Shown here one piece after another: positions 1 to 7,656 of a DNA stretch of 64,000 bases (position 1 is the stretch's first letter; each line of letters begins with the position of its first letter). The position numbers and the translations under genes were made by a program. The DNA is from Carboxylicivirga taeanensis. GTDB taxonomy: Bacteria; Bacteroidota; Bacteroidia; Bacteroidales; Marinilabiliaceae. The DNA is taken from positions 1-64,000 of the forward strand of contig NZ_JBPUSJ010000012.1 in the NCBI RefSeq assembly GCF_051851475.1. Direction: 5' to 3'. The notes below the pieces were generated by a model, which was given only the letters and a program-made list of their open reading frames with translations, was not told the origin of the DNA and ran no database searches.

Positions 1-98
1 AAGAAGGATTGGTTTTTCATCCTGAAGATTATGTGTACAGCAGTGCTCGTGATTATAGTGGAGAGAAGGGATTGATAGAAGTGACGGTGATAAAGTAA
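1..98 (+). CDS. REP-associated tyrosine transposase, C-terminal fragment (cut by window start)
   Basis: Reading from base 3, the sequence encodes the last 31 residues of a RAYT (Y1/IS200-like transposase family) and stops at 96-98. It matches the tail of the gene ending at 1329 with only a few substitutions, and the match continues without gaps into the non-coding sequence, so that 1-177 aligns with 1229-1405. The HUH and catalytic Tyr region would lie upstream of the window, so whether this copy is intact cannot be judged. RAYTs normally cleave and move REP hairpins, which are present here. Confidence 0.75.
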   Translation, partial: EGLVFHPEDYVYSSARDYSGEKGLIEVTVIK

Positions 99-108
99 TA
101 GAACTCTA

Positions 109-169
109 CCACGCGAAAGGATTCCCGCGGGAGCCTTGAGTGGAGAGCCACACGAGAGGACTCGTGCGG
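109..169 (+). repeat. REP-like hairpin element, copy 1
   Basis: The element starts with a conserved 26-bp unit (109-134) containing CCACGCGAAAGGATT and the palindrome CCCGCGGG. It is followed by a hairpin with stem CACGAG (151-156), loop AGGA and stem CTCGTG (161-166). It lies 10 bases after a RAYT stop codon. A direct copy is at 1337-1397, and an inverted copy of the first unit is at 755-780. The position and palindromes fit a RAYT substrate. Confidence 0.7.
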
Positions 170-260
170 CAGCAGTGTATAACACCTTCTGCATTTGGTC
201 TATATTTAAAGCAAAGTAGTAATCTGTTTATAATAGCTAATTATCCAATAAATTAGAACT

Positions 261-608
261 ATGAGAATAATAATTATATTTGTATATATGTTAATTTCTT
301 TAGGTGCATGCCATTATAGTAATGATGATCTTTCCTTACTTACAAAAAGTAGTAAAATAGAAGACCACATGGAAGCATGCCAAATAATTGGAGAGACAAA
401 AAATATAAAATATCTACCATTTCTATTTGATAACTTAAATGATCCAAGAGTTTCTCATCATATTCATTATAAGGGCATGTCTGTTTATCAATGTAAAATC
501 ATTGCGCTTAAGAAGATTAGTGGGTTAAAACCTCCAAATGCAATAACTTATAAGCCAGATTCATGTAATATTCAGTTTTATATAGATTGGAGAGAAAGCT
601 ACCGCTGA
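261..608 (+). CDS. small HEAT-repeat-like lipoprotein
   Basis: This encodes a 115-residue protein of unknown function. It starts with a short hydrophobic segment ending in a lipobox (SLGAC, Cys17), so it is probably a lipoprotein. The body resembles a HEAT-like helical pair: an acidic/basic helix, the segment KYLPFLFDNLNDPRV, and a second helix ending KIISGLK-like. The gene is much more AT-rich than the chromosomal genes further right and sits between two RAYT copies, so it may have been carried in or trapped there. Its last codons run into a repeated element found around RAYT genes. There is no family assignment. Confidence 0.55.
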   Translation: MRIIIIFVYMLISLGACHYSNDDLSLLTKSSKIEDHMEACQIIGETKNIKYLPFLFDNLNDPRVSHHIHYKGMSVYQCKIIALKKISGLKPPNAITYKPDSCNIQFYIDWRESYR

Positions 609-648
609 GCGAAGTCTGTGACTTCGTTCTTGATAACAGTTAGTTTGC

Positions 649-709
649 AACTAACATTGCGAAGCAAACAATAATAGAAAGCCACGTTAGCGATAGCGTG
701 GCTTTTTAA
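649..709 (+). terminator. repeated hairpin/terminator element, copy 1
   Basis: A GTTTGC/GCAAAC hairpin (643-669) is followed by GCCACGTTA, a GCGA tetraloop and TAGCGTGGC (681-702), then TTTTTAAA. This is a typical intrinsic terminator. Nearly the whole block recurs at 1519-1580, so it is a dispersed repeat as well as a terminator for the preceding lipoprotein gene. Confidence 0.65.
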
Positions 710-754
710 ATACAAAAATGTTTTGTAGTTACAGACTACTTGTTATGTACCCCT

Positions 755-780
755 GCTCCCGCGCGAATCCTTTCGCGTGG
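755..780 (-). repeat. REP-like unit, inverted copy
   Basis: This is the reverse complement of the 26-bp unit at 109-134 and 1337-1362, with one or two changes. It forms the hairpin CGCGAA / TCCT / TTCGCG. Together the three units bracket the lipoprotein gene and the decayed RAYT in direct and inverted orientation. Confidence 0.65.
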
Positions 781-805
781 TTTAGCAAAGTATAAATAAG
801 ATAAC

Positions 806-849
806 AACAAAAGCTGCTCTATTTTTTAGGGTAGCTTTTGTTATATTTG
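806..849 (+). promoter_or_regulatory. hairpin and -7 box directly upstream of the RAYT copy
   Basis: ACAAAAGCT (807-815) pairs with AGCTTTTGT (833-841). The Bacteroidota -7 sequence TATATTTG follows at 842-849, only 5 bases before the ATG at 855. Any transcript starting here would be nearly leaderless. No clear -33 TTTG is visible. Confidence 0.45.
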
Positions 850-854
850 ATGCT

Positions 855-1329
855 ATGAGCCGCAATTACAAGTTTTATAATCCAGAAGGGGTTTACTTTG
901 TAAGCTTTGCAGTAGTCGAGTGGCTGGATGTTTTCACACGCAACGAATACAAAGATATTCTACTTGATAGTCTGGCATTTTGTCAGCAAAAGAAAGGAAT
1001 GGAACTCTTTGTCTGGTGCATAATGACCAATCATGTGTATTTAATTTTTAGAAGCATTCAAGGTCAGAAACTAGAATTGCTATTAGGCGATTTTAAACGT
1101 TTTACAAGCAATGAAATCATCAAATGTCAATAAATACCAGTTTTGGAGGCATGACAATAAGCCAATTGAGCTGTGGAGCAATAAAGTAATAAACGAAAAA
1201 ATAAGTTACATTCATAACAATCCGGTTGAAGAAGAATTGGTTTTTCATCCTGAAGATTATGTGTACAGCAGTGCTCGTGATTATAGTGGGGAGAAGGGAT
1301 TGTTAGAAGTGACGGTTATAAAACAATAG
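855..1329 (+). pseudogene. RAYT transposase, decayed copy
   Basis: The first 89 or so residues (MSRNYKFYNPEG...FTSNEIIK) and the last 70 residues (SSNVNKYQFWRHDNKP...VTVIKQ) belong to one RAYT/Y1 transposase of roughly 180 residues, but they lie in different frames and overlap at 1111-1133. The linker normally found between them is missing. The junction sequence AATCATCAAA (1115-1124) could encode both EIIK and KSSN, so a deletion between two such direct repeats explains the event. In addition, the HUH motif reads NHVY instead of NHVH (about residues 58-61), which removes a metal-binding His. The gene should therefore be inactive twice over. Confidence 0.8.
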
Positions 1330-1336
1330 AATTATA

Positions 1337-1397
1337 CCACGCGAAAGGATTCCCGCGGGAGCCGTGAGTGGAGAGCCACACGAGAGGACTCGTGCGG
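1337..1397 (+). repeat. REP-like hairpin element, copy 2
   Basis: This is a direct copy of 109-169, with the same 26-bp unit and the same CACGAG/AGGA/CTCGTG hairpin (1379-1394). It follows the RAYT stop codon at the same distance as copy 1. Confidence 0.7.
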
Positions 1398-1518
1398 CAG
1401 CAGTGAAAGTTGAAAGTTGATGAGTTGAAGGAGGAAGAAAGGGTGTTATCTTAAATCTTGTCACTTTTCCAGCTCGCCATAGTCAATAAGTATACAAACG
1501 CGGCTCGGCATAGTTTTC

Positions 1519-1580
1519 AACTAACATTGCAAAGCAAACAATAATAGAAAGCCACGTTAGCAGTAGCGCGGCTTTTTTTA
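1519..1580 (+). terminator. repeated hairpin/terminator element, copy 2
   Basis: This copies 649-709. The hairpin GCCACGTTA / GCAG / TAGCGCGGC (1551-1573) has one A-C mismatch relative to copy 1 and is followed by a run of seven T. Confidence 0.6.
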
Positions 1581-1630
1581 ATACCAATAGATTTTGTGGA
1601 CTCTGCCGGGCGGGGAGGGTGGAGGTTGAA

Positions 1631-1658
1631 ATAAAAGAGCCCGAACGCTTGTCCGGGC
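1631..1658 (-). terminator. terminator of the alcohol dehydrogenase gene
   Basis: Read on the minus strand: GCCCGGAC, loop AAGC, GTTCGGGC (1658-1639), then TCTTTTAT. The stem is 8 bp with one G-T pair. Confidence 0.7.
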
Positions 1659-1730
1659 AGTCAAAAAATGCTGTATTGCTAATATTGGAGTGATTGCAGC
1701 CAGCCTCAAAAACGCTTCATTAAAACCGCC

Positions 1731-2930
1731 TTAAAAAGTAGCTGCATTGATTACATAGCGGTAGCGGGCTTTCTTGTTCTCCACATTTTTCCATGCATCA
1801 TTAATTTGTTCGGCCGAAATAAGCTGTATTTCCGGTTTTATGCCCTTATCGGCACAGTAGTGCACTACCTCCTGGGTTTCGGGGATGCCGCCTATTAGCG
1901 AGGCATTAAAATTAACGCGCGTGGCCGCCAGCGCAATGTTGCTGAGATTAATCTGGAAGCCTTCTGGCATTCCTACATAAGTAAAATTGCCGTATGGCTT
2001 AACGCAGGCCACGTACGGAGTAGCGTTAAACTGGTAGGGGATGGTGCAAATCATGTAATCGAGCTTTTTGTGGCAGGCCTGCATGCTGCTATATGTGTCG
2101 TCAACCACAATAACCTTTTTAGCACCCCACGATTGAATGTCCTCCACTTTATCGGGCGAAGTGGTAAAGGCATACACTTCTGCCCCTTTTGAAACGGCCA
2201 GTTTAACAGCCAGATGGCCTAAGCCGCCAATTCCGGCTACCCCTACCTTGTCTCCAGCATTAAAATTCTCTTTCATCAGCGGCGAATAGGTGGTTATGCC
2301 CGCACACAATAAGGGAGCGGCTTCCTGAAGCGTTAGGTGATCAGGGATATGAACCGCAAAATGCTCTCTGACCACGATGTTGCTCGAATAGCCACCTTGA
2401 GTGATGCCTGTAGGTGATTTTTTATCGTGAGCACCATATGTAAATAAGGTTTGACCATTGTCGCAGAATTGCTCTTCGCCATCCTTGCAACTGTCGCACA
2501 CCATGCAGCTATCGACCATGCAGCCTACACCAGCCCGGTCGCCCACCTTGAATTTGCTTACATTTTTTCCAACTGCAGTAACAATGCCAGCGATTTCGTG
2601 GCCGGGCACTTGCGGGTAGGTTTGTGATCCCCAGTGCCCTTTCATCTGGTGTATATCGGAGTGGCAGATGCTGGCGTATTTGATATCTATCAACACGTCG
2701 TTATCGCCTACTGGGCACCGTTCAAAGGTCCAGGGTTTTAATTCTCCTGATGTATCAAAAGCCGCATAGCCTTTTGATGGGATGGTTGGATTGGCCTGAT
2801 TACTCTGGCCAAAAACAGGGAAGGGATTGTTTAATAGCATGGATGCGCCCATGCCGGCAATGGCCGATTTTTTTATAAAATCCCTTCTTGATTGTGTCAG
2901 GTCCTGTGAACTAACTTTGTTTTCTTTCAT
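1731..2930 (-). CDS. Tat-exported zinc-dependent alcohol dehydrogenase (CAD/YahK-like)
   Basis: This is a 399-residue NAD(P)-dependent medium-chain dehydrogenase that should interconvert aldehydes and alcohols. The N-terminus has a twin-arginine signal, SRRDFIKK (Arg15-Arg16), followed by a hydrophobic stretch, so the enzyme is probably exported folded. Catalytic zinc ligands appear in CHSDIH and VPGHE. The structural zinc cluster is GCMVDSCMVCDSCKDGEEQFC, and the Rossmann motif is GIGGLGH. The ATG at 2930 was chosen over an in-frame ATG at 2978 because the Tat signal then has normal length and an A-rich leader precedes it. A periplasmic, cofactor-dependent ADH is unusual and the substrate is unknown. 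Confidence 0.85.
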   Translation of the reverse strand: MKENKVSSQDLTQSRRDFIKKSAIAGMGASMLLNNPFPVFGQSNQANPTIPSKGYAAFDTSGELKPWTFERCPVGDNDVLIDIKYASICHSDIHQMKGHWGSQTYPQVPGHEIAGIVTAVGKNVSKFKVGDRAGVGCMVDSCMVCDSCKDGEEQFCDNGQTLFTYGAHDKKSPTGITQGGYSSNIVVREHFAVHIPDHLTLQEAAPLLCAGITTYSPLMKENFNAGDKVGVAGIGGLGHLAVKLAVSKGAEVYAFTTSPDKVEDIQSWGAKKVIVVDDTYSSMQACHKKLDYMICTIPYQFNATPYVACVKPYGNFTYVGMPEGFQINLSNIALAATRVNFNASLIGGIPETQEVVHYCADKGIKPEIQLISAEQINDAWKNVENKKARYRYVINAATF

Positions 2931-3164
2931 TGTTGTGGTTTTAGAGTTGATTACTGATGCGCAATTCTTATTGTGCATTCAGGCAACGATAGCCTATTGA
3001 GACACAGATAGAAGAAGGCGCATTTATTAAAGTGCCACTAATGTAATAATTACATTTTACATATTAACTAAGGTGGTAAACTACTTCTAATTGAAGCTAT
3101 CAACATGGCTTTGTCATGCAGAGCAAGAATGGTATATTGGTGGGAAATAACTTATGATCAGACT

Positions 3165-3878
3165 ATGGATAAAAACAAATTTATACAGGACTATAAGAGA
3201 GCCTTTGGTAATTATGAGCTGCCTCTGGTTTTCTGGTATTCGGAGCAGGCAGCAAGTCCGCTAGAGAAGGTGAACGGCTGCTTTTTTAAGTGTTTGACGC
3301 CTGTGCGTAATGGGGGCATTGTTAGTTTAAATGTAGACACCATTGGTTGTGCAGGCGGTAAGGTATATACCGGTTTTACGGAGGCTCCGCCATTTATTCC
3401 TCCCTTTGTATCGCAAAAGGAGCATTATAAAGCAACGCCGGAGCAGGTGAGCGAGTTTATCTGTCATCTGAACATGCCGGGTAAGGAGGGGCTTTATCTG
3501 AATTTAGCGTCACTAAGTCAGGTGGATAGCTTTGAGGGGCTCGAAGGACTGATTTTTTTTGCTACCCCTGATGTTCTGAGTGGATTAGTCTCCTGGGCCT
3601 TCTATGATACGAATGCTCCTGATGCGGTTTCGGTTCCTTTTGGCTCAGGCTGTAGTGCCACTGTGGCGCAATGTGTGGTGGAAAATCAAAATAATGGGCA
3701 ACGCGTTTTTCTGGGATTGTTTGACCCATCTGTGCGCCCCTATGTGGAACATAACATACTTAGTATGGCCATTCCCATGTCGCGCTTTAAAACCATGTAC
3801 ACAACAATTAGCCAATCGTGCTTGCAAGGGGCACATGCCTGGAGTAAGGTAAAAGCCCGTATTGACACAAGTAATTGA
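3165..3878 (+). CDS. DUF169 family protein
   Basis: This 237-residue protein matches the DUF169 pattern: a central LYFxN-like core (LPLVFWYSEQ), the Cys-rich segment CFFKCLTPV, CAGGKVYTGF, and the late GSGCSATVAQ segment. DUF169 proteins occur in many anaerobes and their biochemical role is not established; the conserved Cys residues suggest a metal or redox function. The ATG at 3165 begins the family-like MDKNKF start. An earlier in-frame ATG at 3105 would add 20 residues with no family resemblance. The gene is monocistronic and has no signal peptide. Confidence 0.7.
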   Translation: MDKNKFIQDYKRAFGNYELPLVFWYSEQAASPLEKVNGCFFKCLTPVRNGGIVSLNVDTIGCAGGKVYTGFTEAPPFIPPFVSQKEHYKATPEQVSEFICHLNMPGKEGLYLNLASLSQVDSFEGLEGLIFFATPDVLSGLVSWAFYDTNAPDAVSVPFGSGCSATVAQCVVENQNNGQRVFLGLFDPSVRPYVEHNILSMAIPMSRFKTMYTTISQSCLQGAHAWSKVKARIDTSN

Positions 3879-3995
3879 TGGCCATGTGATGGGGACTTGA
3901 TTGAGTACTGCTTAATCGGACTACTTATCCATCGTTTTTTGGTTGCTTAACCTGTTTTATTATCAGCCTATTGCGCAATGAATGAAATTAAAATC

Positions 3996-4024
3996 TTGTA
4001 GTAGCGCTTAAAGTCGTATCTTTG
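3996..4024 (+). promoter_or_regulatory. Bacteroidota promoter of the RNA helicase gene
   Basis: TTG at 3996-3998 and TATCTTTG at 4017-4024 are 18 bases apart, close to the -33/-7 consensus. This leaves a leader of about 90 bases, rich in GGCGGCGCGG, before the ATG at 4121. Confidence 0.65.
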
Positions 4025-4120
4025 CACAAATTATACTTAAAAGGCGGCGCGGCGGTTTGATGGCAATGAGCTCGTAATTCTCCACTATTCGTATGCGGGC
4101 CGTTGTTAACCAGTTATAGA

Positions 4121-5395
4121 ATGCAAATAAAGTTTGAAGATTTAAAATTACATGCCTCAATACTCAAAGCGTTGAGCGACGAGAACTACACCAAACCCAC
4201 CGCTATACAGGCCGAGGCTATACCCTATGTATTGAATAGGCAAGATGTGTTAGGCAGTGCACAAACCGGAACGGGAAAAACAGCCGCTTTCGCCATTCCA
4301 ATTATTCAGCATGTGATGCAGGATATTGAGGAACAGAGGGGGAAAAGAAAAATTTTAGCCCTGATCGTTACCCCCACACGCGAATTGGCTATTCAAATAG
4401 GGGAAAGCTTTAAAACTTACGGCAAATACACCAAACTAAAGAGTTCGGTAATATTTGGCGGAGTTCCACAAAACGCTCAGGTAAGAGCCATCCGCCAAGG
4501 GGTTGATGTGTTAATTGCCACTCCAGGTCGTTTACTGGATTTAAAAGCACAAGGCTTGCTATCGTTTCACGATATTAAATACTTTGTGTTGGATGAGGCC
4601 GATCGTATGCTCGATATGGGTTTTATTCATGATATTAAAAAGCTGTTGGTGATGCTGCCTAAAGAACGGCAGTCTCTATTTTTCTCGGCGACGATGCCTC
4701 CTAAGATTCTGAAATTATCGCAGGAGATATTGGTGAGCCCTAAAAAAGTGGCGGTGAACCCAGTTTCTTCTACTGCTGAAACGATCCAACAGCGTTTATA
4801 TACCACCAATAAAGACAGTAAAAAGAATTTGTTGCTTCATATTCTCAAAGAGCAGGATATGGACCAGGTACTGCTGTTTTCACGCACCAAGCACGGAGCG
4901 GATCGTATCGTGCGTAATTTACGTCAGAAAAAGGTTACCTGTGCCGCTATTCATGGCGAAAAGAGCCAGAACCAGCGTCAAAAAGCGTTAAAGCAGTTCA
5001 AAATGGGTGAGATACGTGTGTTGGTAGCAACGGATATTGCCGCACGTGGAATTGACATTGATAAATTGCGCTACGTGATTAACTACGATGTTCCTAACGA
5101 GCCGGAGACCTATGTGCATCGTATTGGGCGCTGTGGTCGTGCAGGCGAAGAGGGGGTGGCTATCTCGCTATGTGAGCCCGAAGAAAATGCGTATGTGCAA
5201 AGCATTGAGAAGCTTATCAAGCAAAAAATAGAGGTGGAGCGCGATAATCCTTTTCCGCAGACGGAGAAACCAATGAATGCTGTTGAAAAGAAAGAATTTG
5301 AGAAAGAGAAGCAGCGACGTAAGCAGGAATTCTTTGCCAATCGAAATAAGAAAGAAGGCGATCAGCGAGGAGGTTTCAACCGAAAGCGTAGGTAA
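4121..5395 (+). CDS. rhlE: DEAD-box ATP-dependent RNA helicase, RhlE type
   Basis: This 424-residue cytoplasmic helicase unwinds RNA duplexes using ATP, usually in ribosome assembly, RNA decay or cold adaptation. All core motifs are present: Q motif PTAIQ (26-30), Walker A AQTGTGKT (47-54), PTREL, DEAD (158-161), SAT (189-191), ATDIAARGID and HRIGRCGRAG. The C-terminal tail is short and basic (ends NRKRR), as in RhlE. The ATG at 4121 follows a good promoter; the longer frame begins with a TTG codon and is unlikely. It stands alone and converges on the peptidase gene across a shared terminator. Confidence 0.9.
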   Translation: MQIKFEDLKLHASILKALSDENYTKPTAIQAEAIPYVLNRQDVLGSAQTGTGKTAAFAIPIIQHVMQDIEEQRGKRKILALIVTPTRELAIQIGESFKTYGKYTKLKSSVIFGGVPQNAQVRAIRQGVDVLIATPGRLLDLKAQGLLSFHDIKYFVLDEADRMLDMGFIHDIKKLLVMLPKERQSLFFSATMPPKILKLSQEILVSPKKVAVNPVSSTAETIQQRLYTTNKDSKKNLLLHILKEQDMDQVLLFSRTKHGADRIVRNLRQKKVTCAAIHGEKSQNQRQKALKQFKMGEIRVLVATDIAARGIDIDKLRYVINYDVPNEPETYVHRIGRCGRAGEEGVAISLCEPEENAYVQSIEKLIKQKIEVERDNPFPQTEKPMNAVEKKEFEKEKQRRKQEFFANRNKKEGDQRGGFNRKRR

Positions 5396-5455
5396 TTTAA
5401 TTTAAATACCGTTTTATTGCAGCTATCAAATAGCTACAAATTGATATAAAAAAAA

Positions 5456-5489
5456 CCTGTCAGACATTTACGTTCTGACAGGTTTTTTT
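5456..5489. terminator. bidirectional terminator
   Basis: CCTGTCAGA (5456-5464) pairs with TCTGACAGG (5474-5482). Seven or more A precede the stem and seven T follow it, so it can end the helicase transcript and the oppositely oriented peptidase transcript. Confidence 0.85.
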
Positions 5490-5530
5490 ATGCTTAGAAC
5501 CAGCCTTCTTTTGCTGGTTTATGCTATCAA

Positions 5531-7408
5531 TCAGTTCTTTTTCTTATCCAGGATAGCTTCTATTTCATCCATCAGTCCATTCATGGCTTCAATGGTTTTT
5601 TCAAATGGCTCCGATGAGGTCATGTCAACACCAGCTTTCTTTAACAGCTCAATGGGGTAATCAGAACCTCCTGAAGACAGAAACTCAATGTAGCGCTTGG
5701 TGGCTTCCTTATCGCCCTCCAAAACCTTAGCGGCTAAAGCCTGCGATGCAACAAAGGAGGTGCTGTACTGGTACACGTAAAAATTCATGTAAAAATGGGG
5801 GATGGCCGCCCATTCTGCCGCAATGTTATCCTCAACTGTACATACACCTTTGTCGTGGCCATAGTATTTGCGTGTGATATCTCCATACATCTGTGTCAGT
5901 ACTTTGCCGGTTAGGGGCGTTCCTTTCTCTGCAGCCTCGTGAATAGCCAGTTCGAACTCGGCAAACTGAGTCTGGCGGAACAGGGTACCTTTAAAGCCAT
6001 CGAGCATGCTCATTAATAAAGACAGACGCAAGTCATCATCCTTTAGCTTTTTCTGCATCATGTCATTAAGCAGTACTTCGTTAAAGGTTGAGGCTACCTC
6101 AGCTACAAAAGTGGCATAATCAGCAGTGGCAAAAGGCTGTGTTTTGTTTGAGAAATAGCTGTGCATGGTGTGACCCAGCTCGTGAGTTAAGGTACTCACC
6201 TCATTATATTGGTCGGTGTAGTTCATTAAAATGTATGGGTGCACATCGTAGGCGGCTCCGTTAGAGTAGGCACCGCTGCGCTTACCAGTATTAGGGTACA
6301 CATCTATCCAGCGGTTGTTAAAAGCCTTATCAACCACTTCTACATATTCTTTTCCGAGTGGCTTTAACGACTTAAGAATAAGCTCCTGTGCTTCCTCGTA
6401 AGAGTATTTTAACTCAACTCCTTTTACTGTAGGTGCATACACGTCGGAATACATCAGCTCATCAACGCCCAACATGCGCTTTTTAAGTTCCAGGTAGCGG
6501 TGGAAGGTTTCCAGGTTGTTATTGACATTTTCAATTAGTGATTTATATACTTCAACCGGAATGTTGTTGGGTTTAACAGCTGCTTCTAAGGCCGAGTTGT
6601 AGTTACGGGCTTTGGCGCGAAATACGTTAACTTTTACCTGACCATTCAATAGTTCGCCGAAAGTACTCTCGTATTTCAGGTAGTTATCCCAATACACTTT
6701 TGTAGCTTCCTGTCGCATCTCACGGTCTGCTGATGAGCGGGCCACACTAAAGCTGGCCGGGGTTAATTCGGTCTCTTTCCCATCCATCATAATGGTGGCG
6801 CGGGGCATTTCGGCATTACTAAAAACGCTGAACGCTGAATTGGCGGTTCCGGTAATCATGCCGGTCTTGGCCATTACGGCTTCTTCTAATTCCGACAGGG
6901 TGTGTTTTTTCATTCGATACACATCCATCAGTCCCATTTTATAGATTTCCAGCTTTGGTTCGTCGGCCAGAAATTGTTTCATCGTTGCTTCAGGAATGGC
7001 AGCCAGCTCAGGTGTGATAAAGGACGCCATTTGACCGTATTCGATAAATACCTGGCGAATTTCTTTTACACGCGCCATATTATCGGCATCACGCAGATCC
7101 ACATCCGATTTTAGCGAAGCATAGATGTACAAACGGTAACCTTCTTTCATTACCTGCTCAGAGTATTGCAGGTAGCTGAGTAAATTGGTGGCCGAACTTC
7201 CAAGCTGACCTTTAAAGCTGGTCACTTTTTCCATTTCTTTAGCCAGCTTATCTTTTGCGGCTGACCACGCTTCATCGCTTTCATACAGGTCGGTAAAATT
7301 CCATTTGTAATTGTCCTCTATTTCAGAGCGCTCTTTTTGAGCATGGGCAGTGAACACTGTCAGTAACATCAGGGCTACCGACAGGAGAGCCGTAGATACT
7401 TTCTTCAT
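5531..7408 (-). CDS. pepF: secreted oligoendopeptidase F (M3 metallopeptidase)
   Basis: This 625-residue zinc peptidase cleaves oligopeptides. The M3 signature HELGHTMHSYF has zinc ligands His409 and His413, with the downstream Glu in the FVAEVASTF helix. Unlike the cytoplasmic PepF of Firmicutes, it starts with a clear signal peptide (cleavage near AHAQ, residue 24), so it should act in the periplasm or outside the cell, where it would finish peptide degradation. Length is normal for family M3B. It is monocistronic and ends at a terminator shared with the helicase. Confidence 0.9.
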   Translation of the reverse strand: MKKVSTALLSVALMLLTVFTAHAQKERSEIEDNYKWNFTDLYESDEAWSAAKDKLAKEMEKVTSFKGQLGSSATNLLSYLQYSEQVMKEGYRLYIYASLKSDVDLRDADNMARVKEIRQVFIEYGQMASFITPELAAIPEATMKQFLADEPKLEIYKMGLMDVYRMKKHTLSELEEAVMAKTGMITGTANSAFSVFSNAEMPRATIMMDGKETELTPASFSVARSSADREMRQEATKVYWDNYLKYESTFGELLNGQVKVNVFRAKARNYNSALEAAVKPNNIPVEVYKSLIENVNNNLETFHRYLELKKRMLGVDELMYSDVYAPTVKGVELKYSYEEAQELILKSLKPLGKEYVEVVDKAFNNRWIDVYPNTGKRSGAYSNGAAYDVHPYILMNYTDQYNEVSTLTHELGHTMHSYFSNKTQPFATADYATFVAEVASTFNEVLLNDMMQKKLKDDDLRLSLLMSMLDGFKGTLFRQTQFAEFELAIHEAAEKGTPLTGKVLTQMYGDITRKYYGHDKGVCTVEDNIAAEWAAIPHFYMNFYVYQYSTSFVASQALAAKVLEGDKEATKRYIEFLSSGGSDYPIELLKKAGVDMTSSEPFEKTIEAMNGLMDEIEAILDKKKN

Positions 7409-7656
7409 GGTTTAATTGTTATGTGTTTTTATTTATCAGGCTACCAAATTAAAGAAAGAAAATGAGATGTGCATTTTCTTGCAGGCGCAAAATGCTGAAT
7501 GCTCAGTGAAAGGGGGTATTTCAAAAAGCTGGTTATATGGGGGTTTGAGTTTTTTTATTCCGAAGTAAAAAAAAGTCAGTTTTGGATAAGGGTATGATTT
7601 GCAGTAGGGTGTCCTTATGGTGACACGCGAATAATAAACTATTAAACTTAGATATT

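Larger units (their letters stand above)
1330..1730. other. non-coding interval after the RAYT remnant
   Basis: The 400 bases hold REP-like copy 2 (to 1405), a short AAAGTTGA-type direct repeat (about 1405-1425), the second hairpin/terminator element (1519-1580) and the terminator of the alcohol dehydrogenase (1631-1658). No open frame with coding character was seen. Confidence 0.6.
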
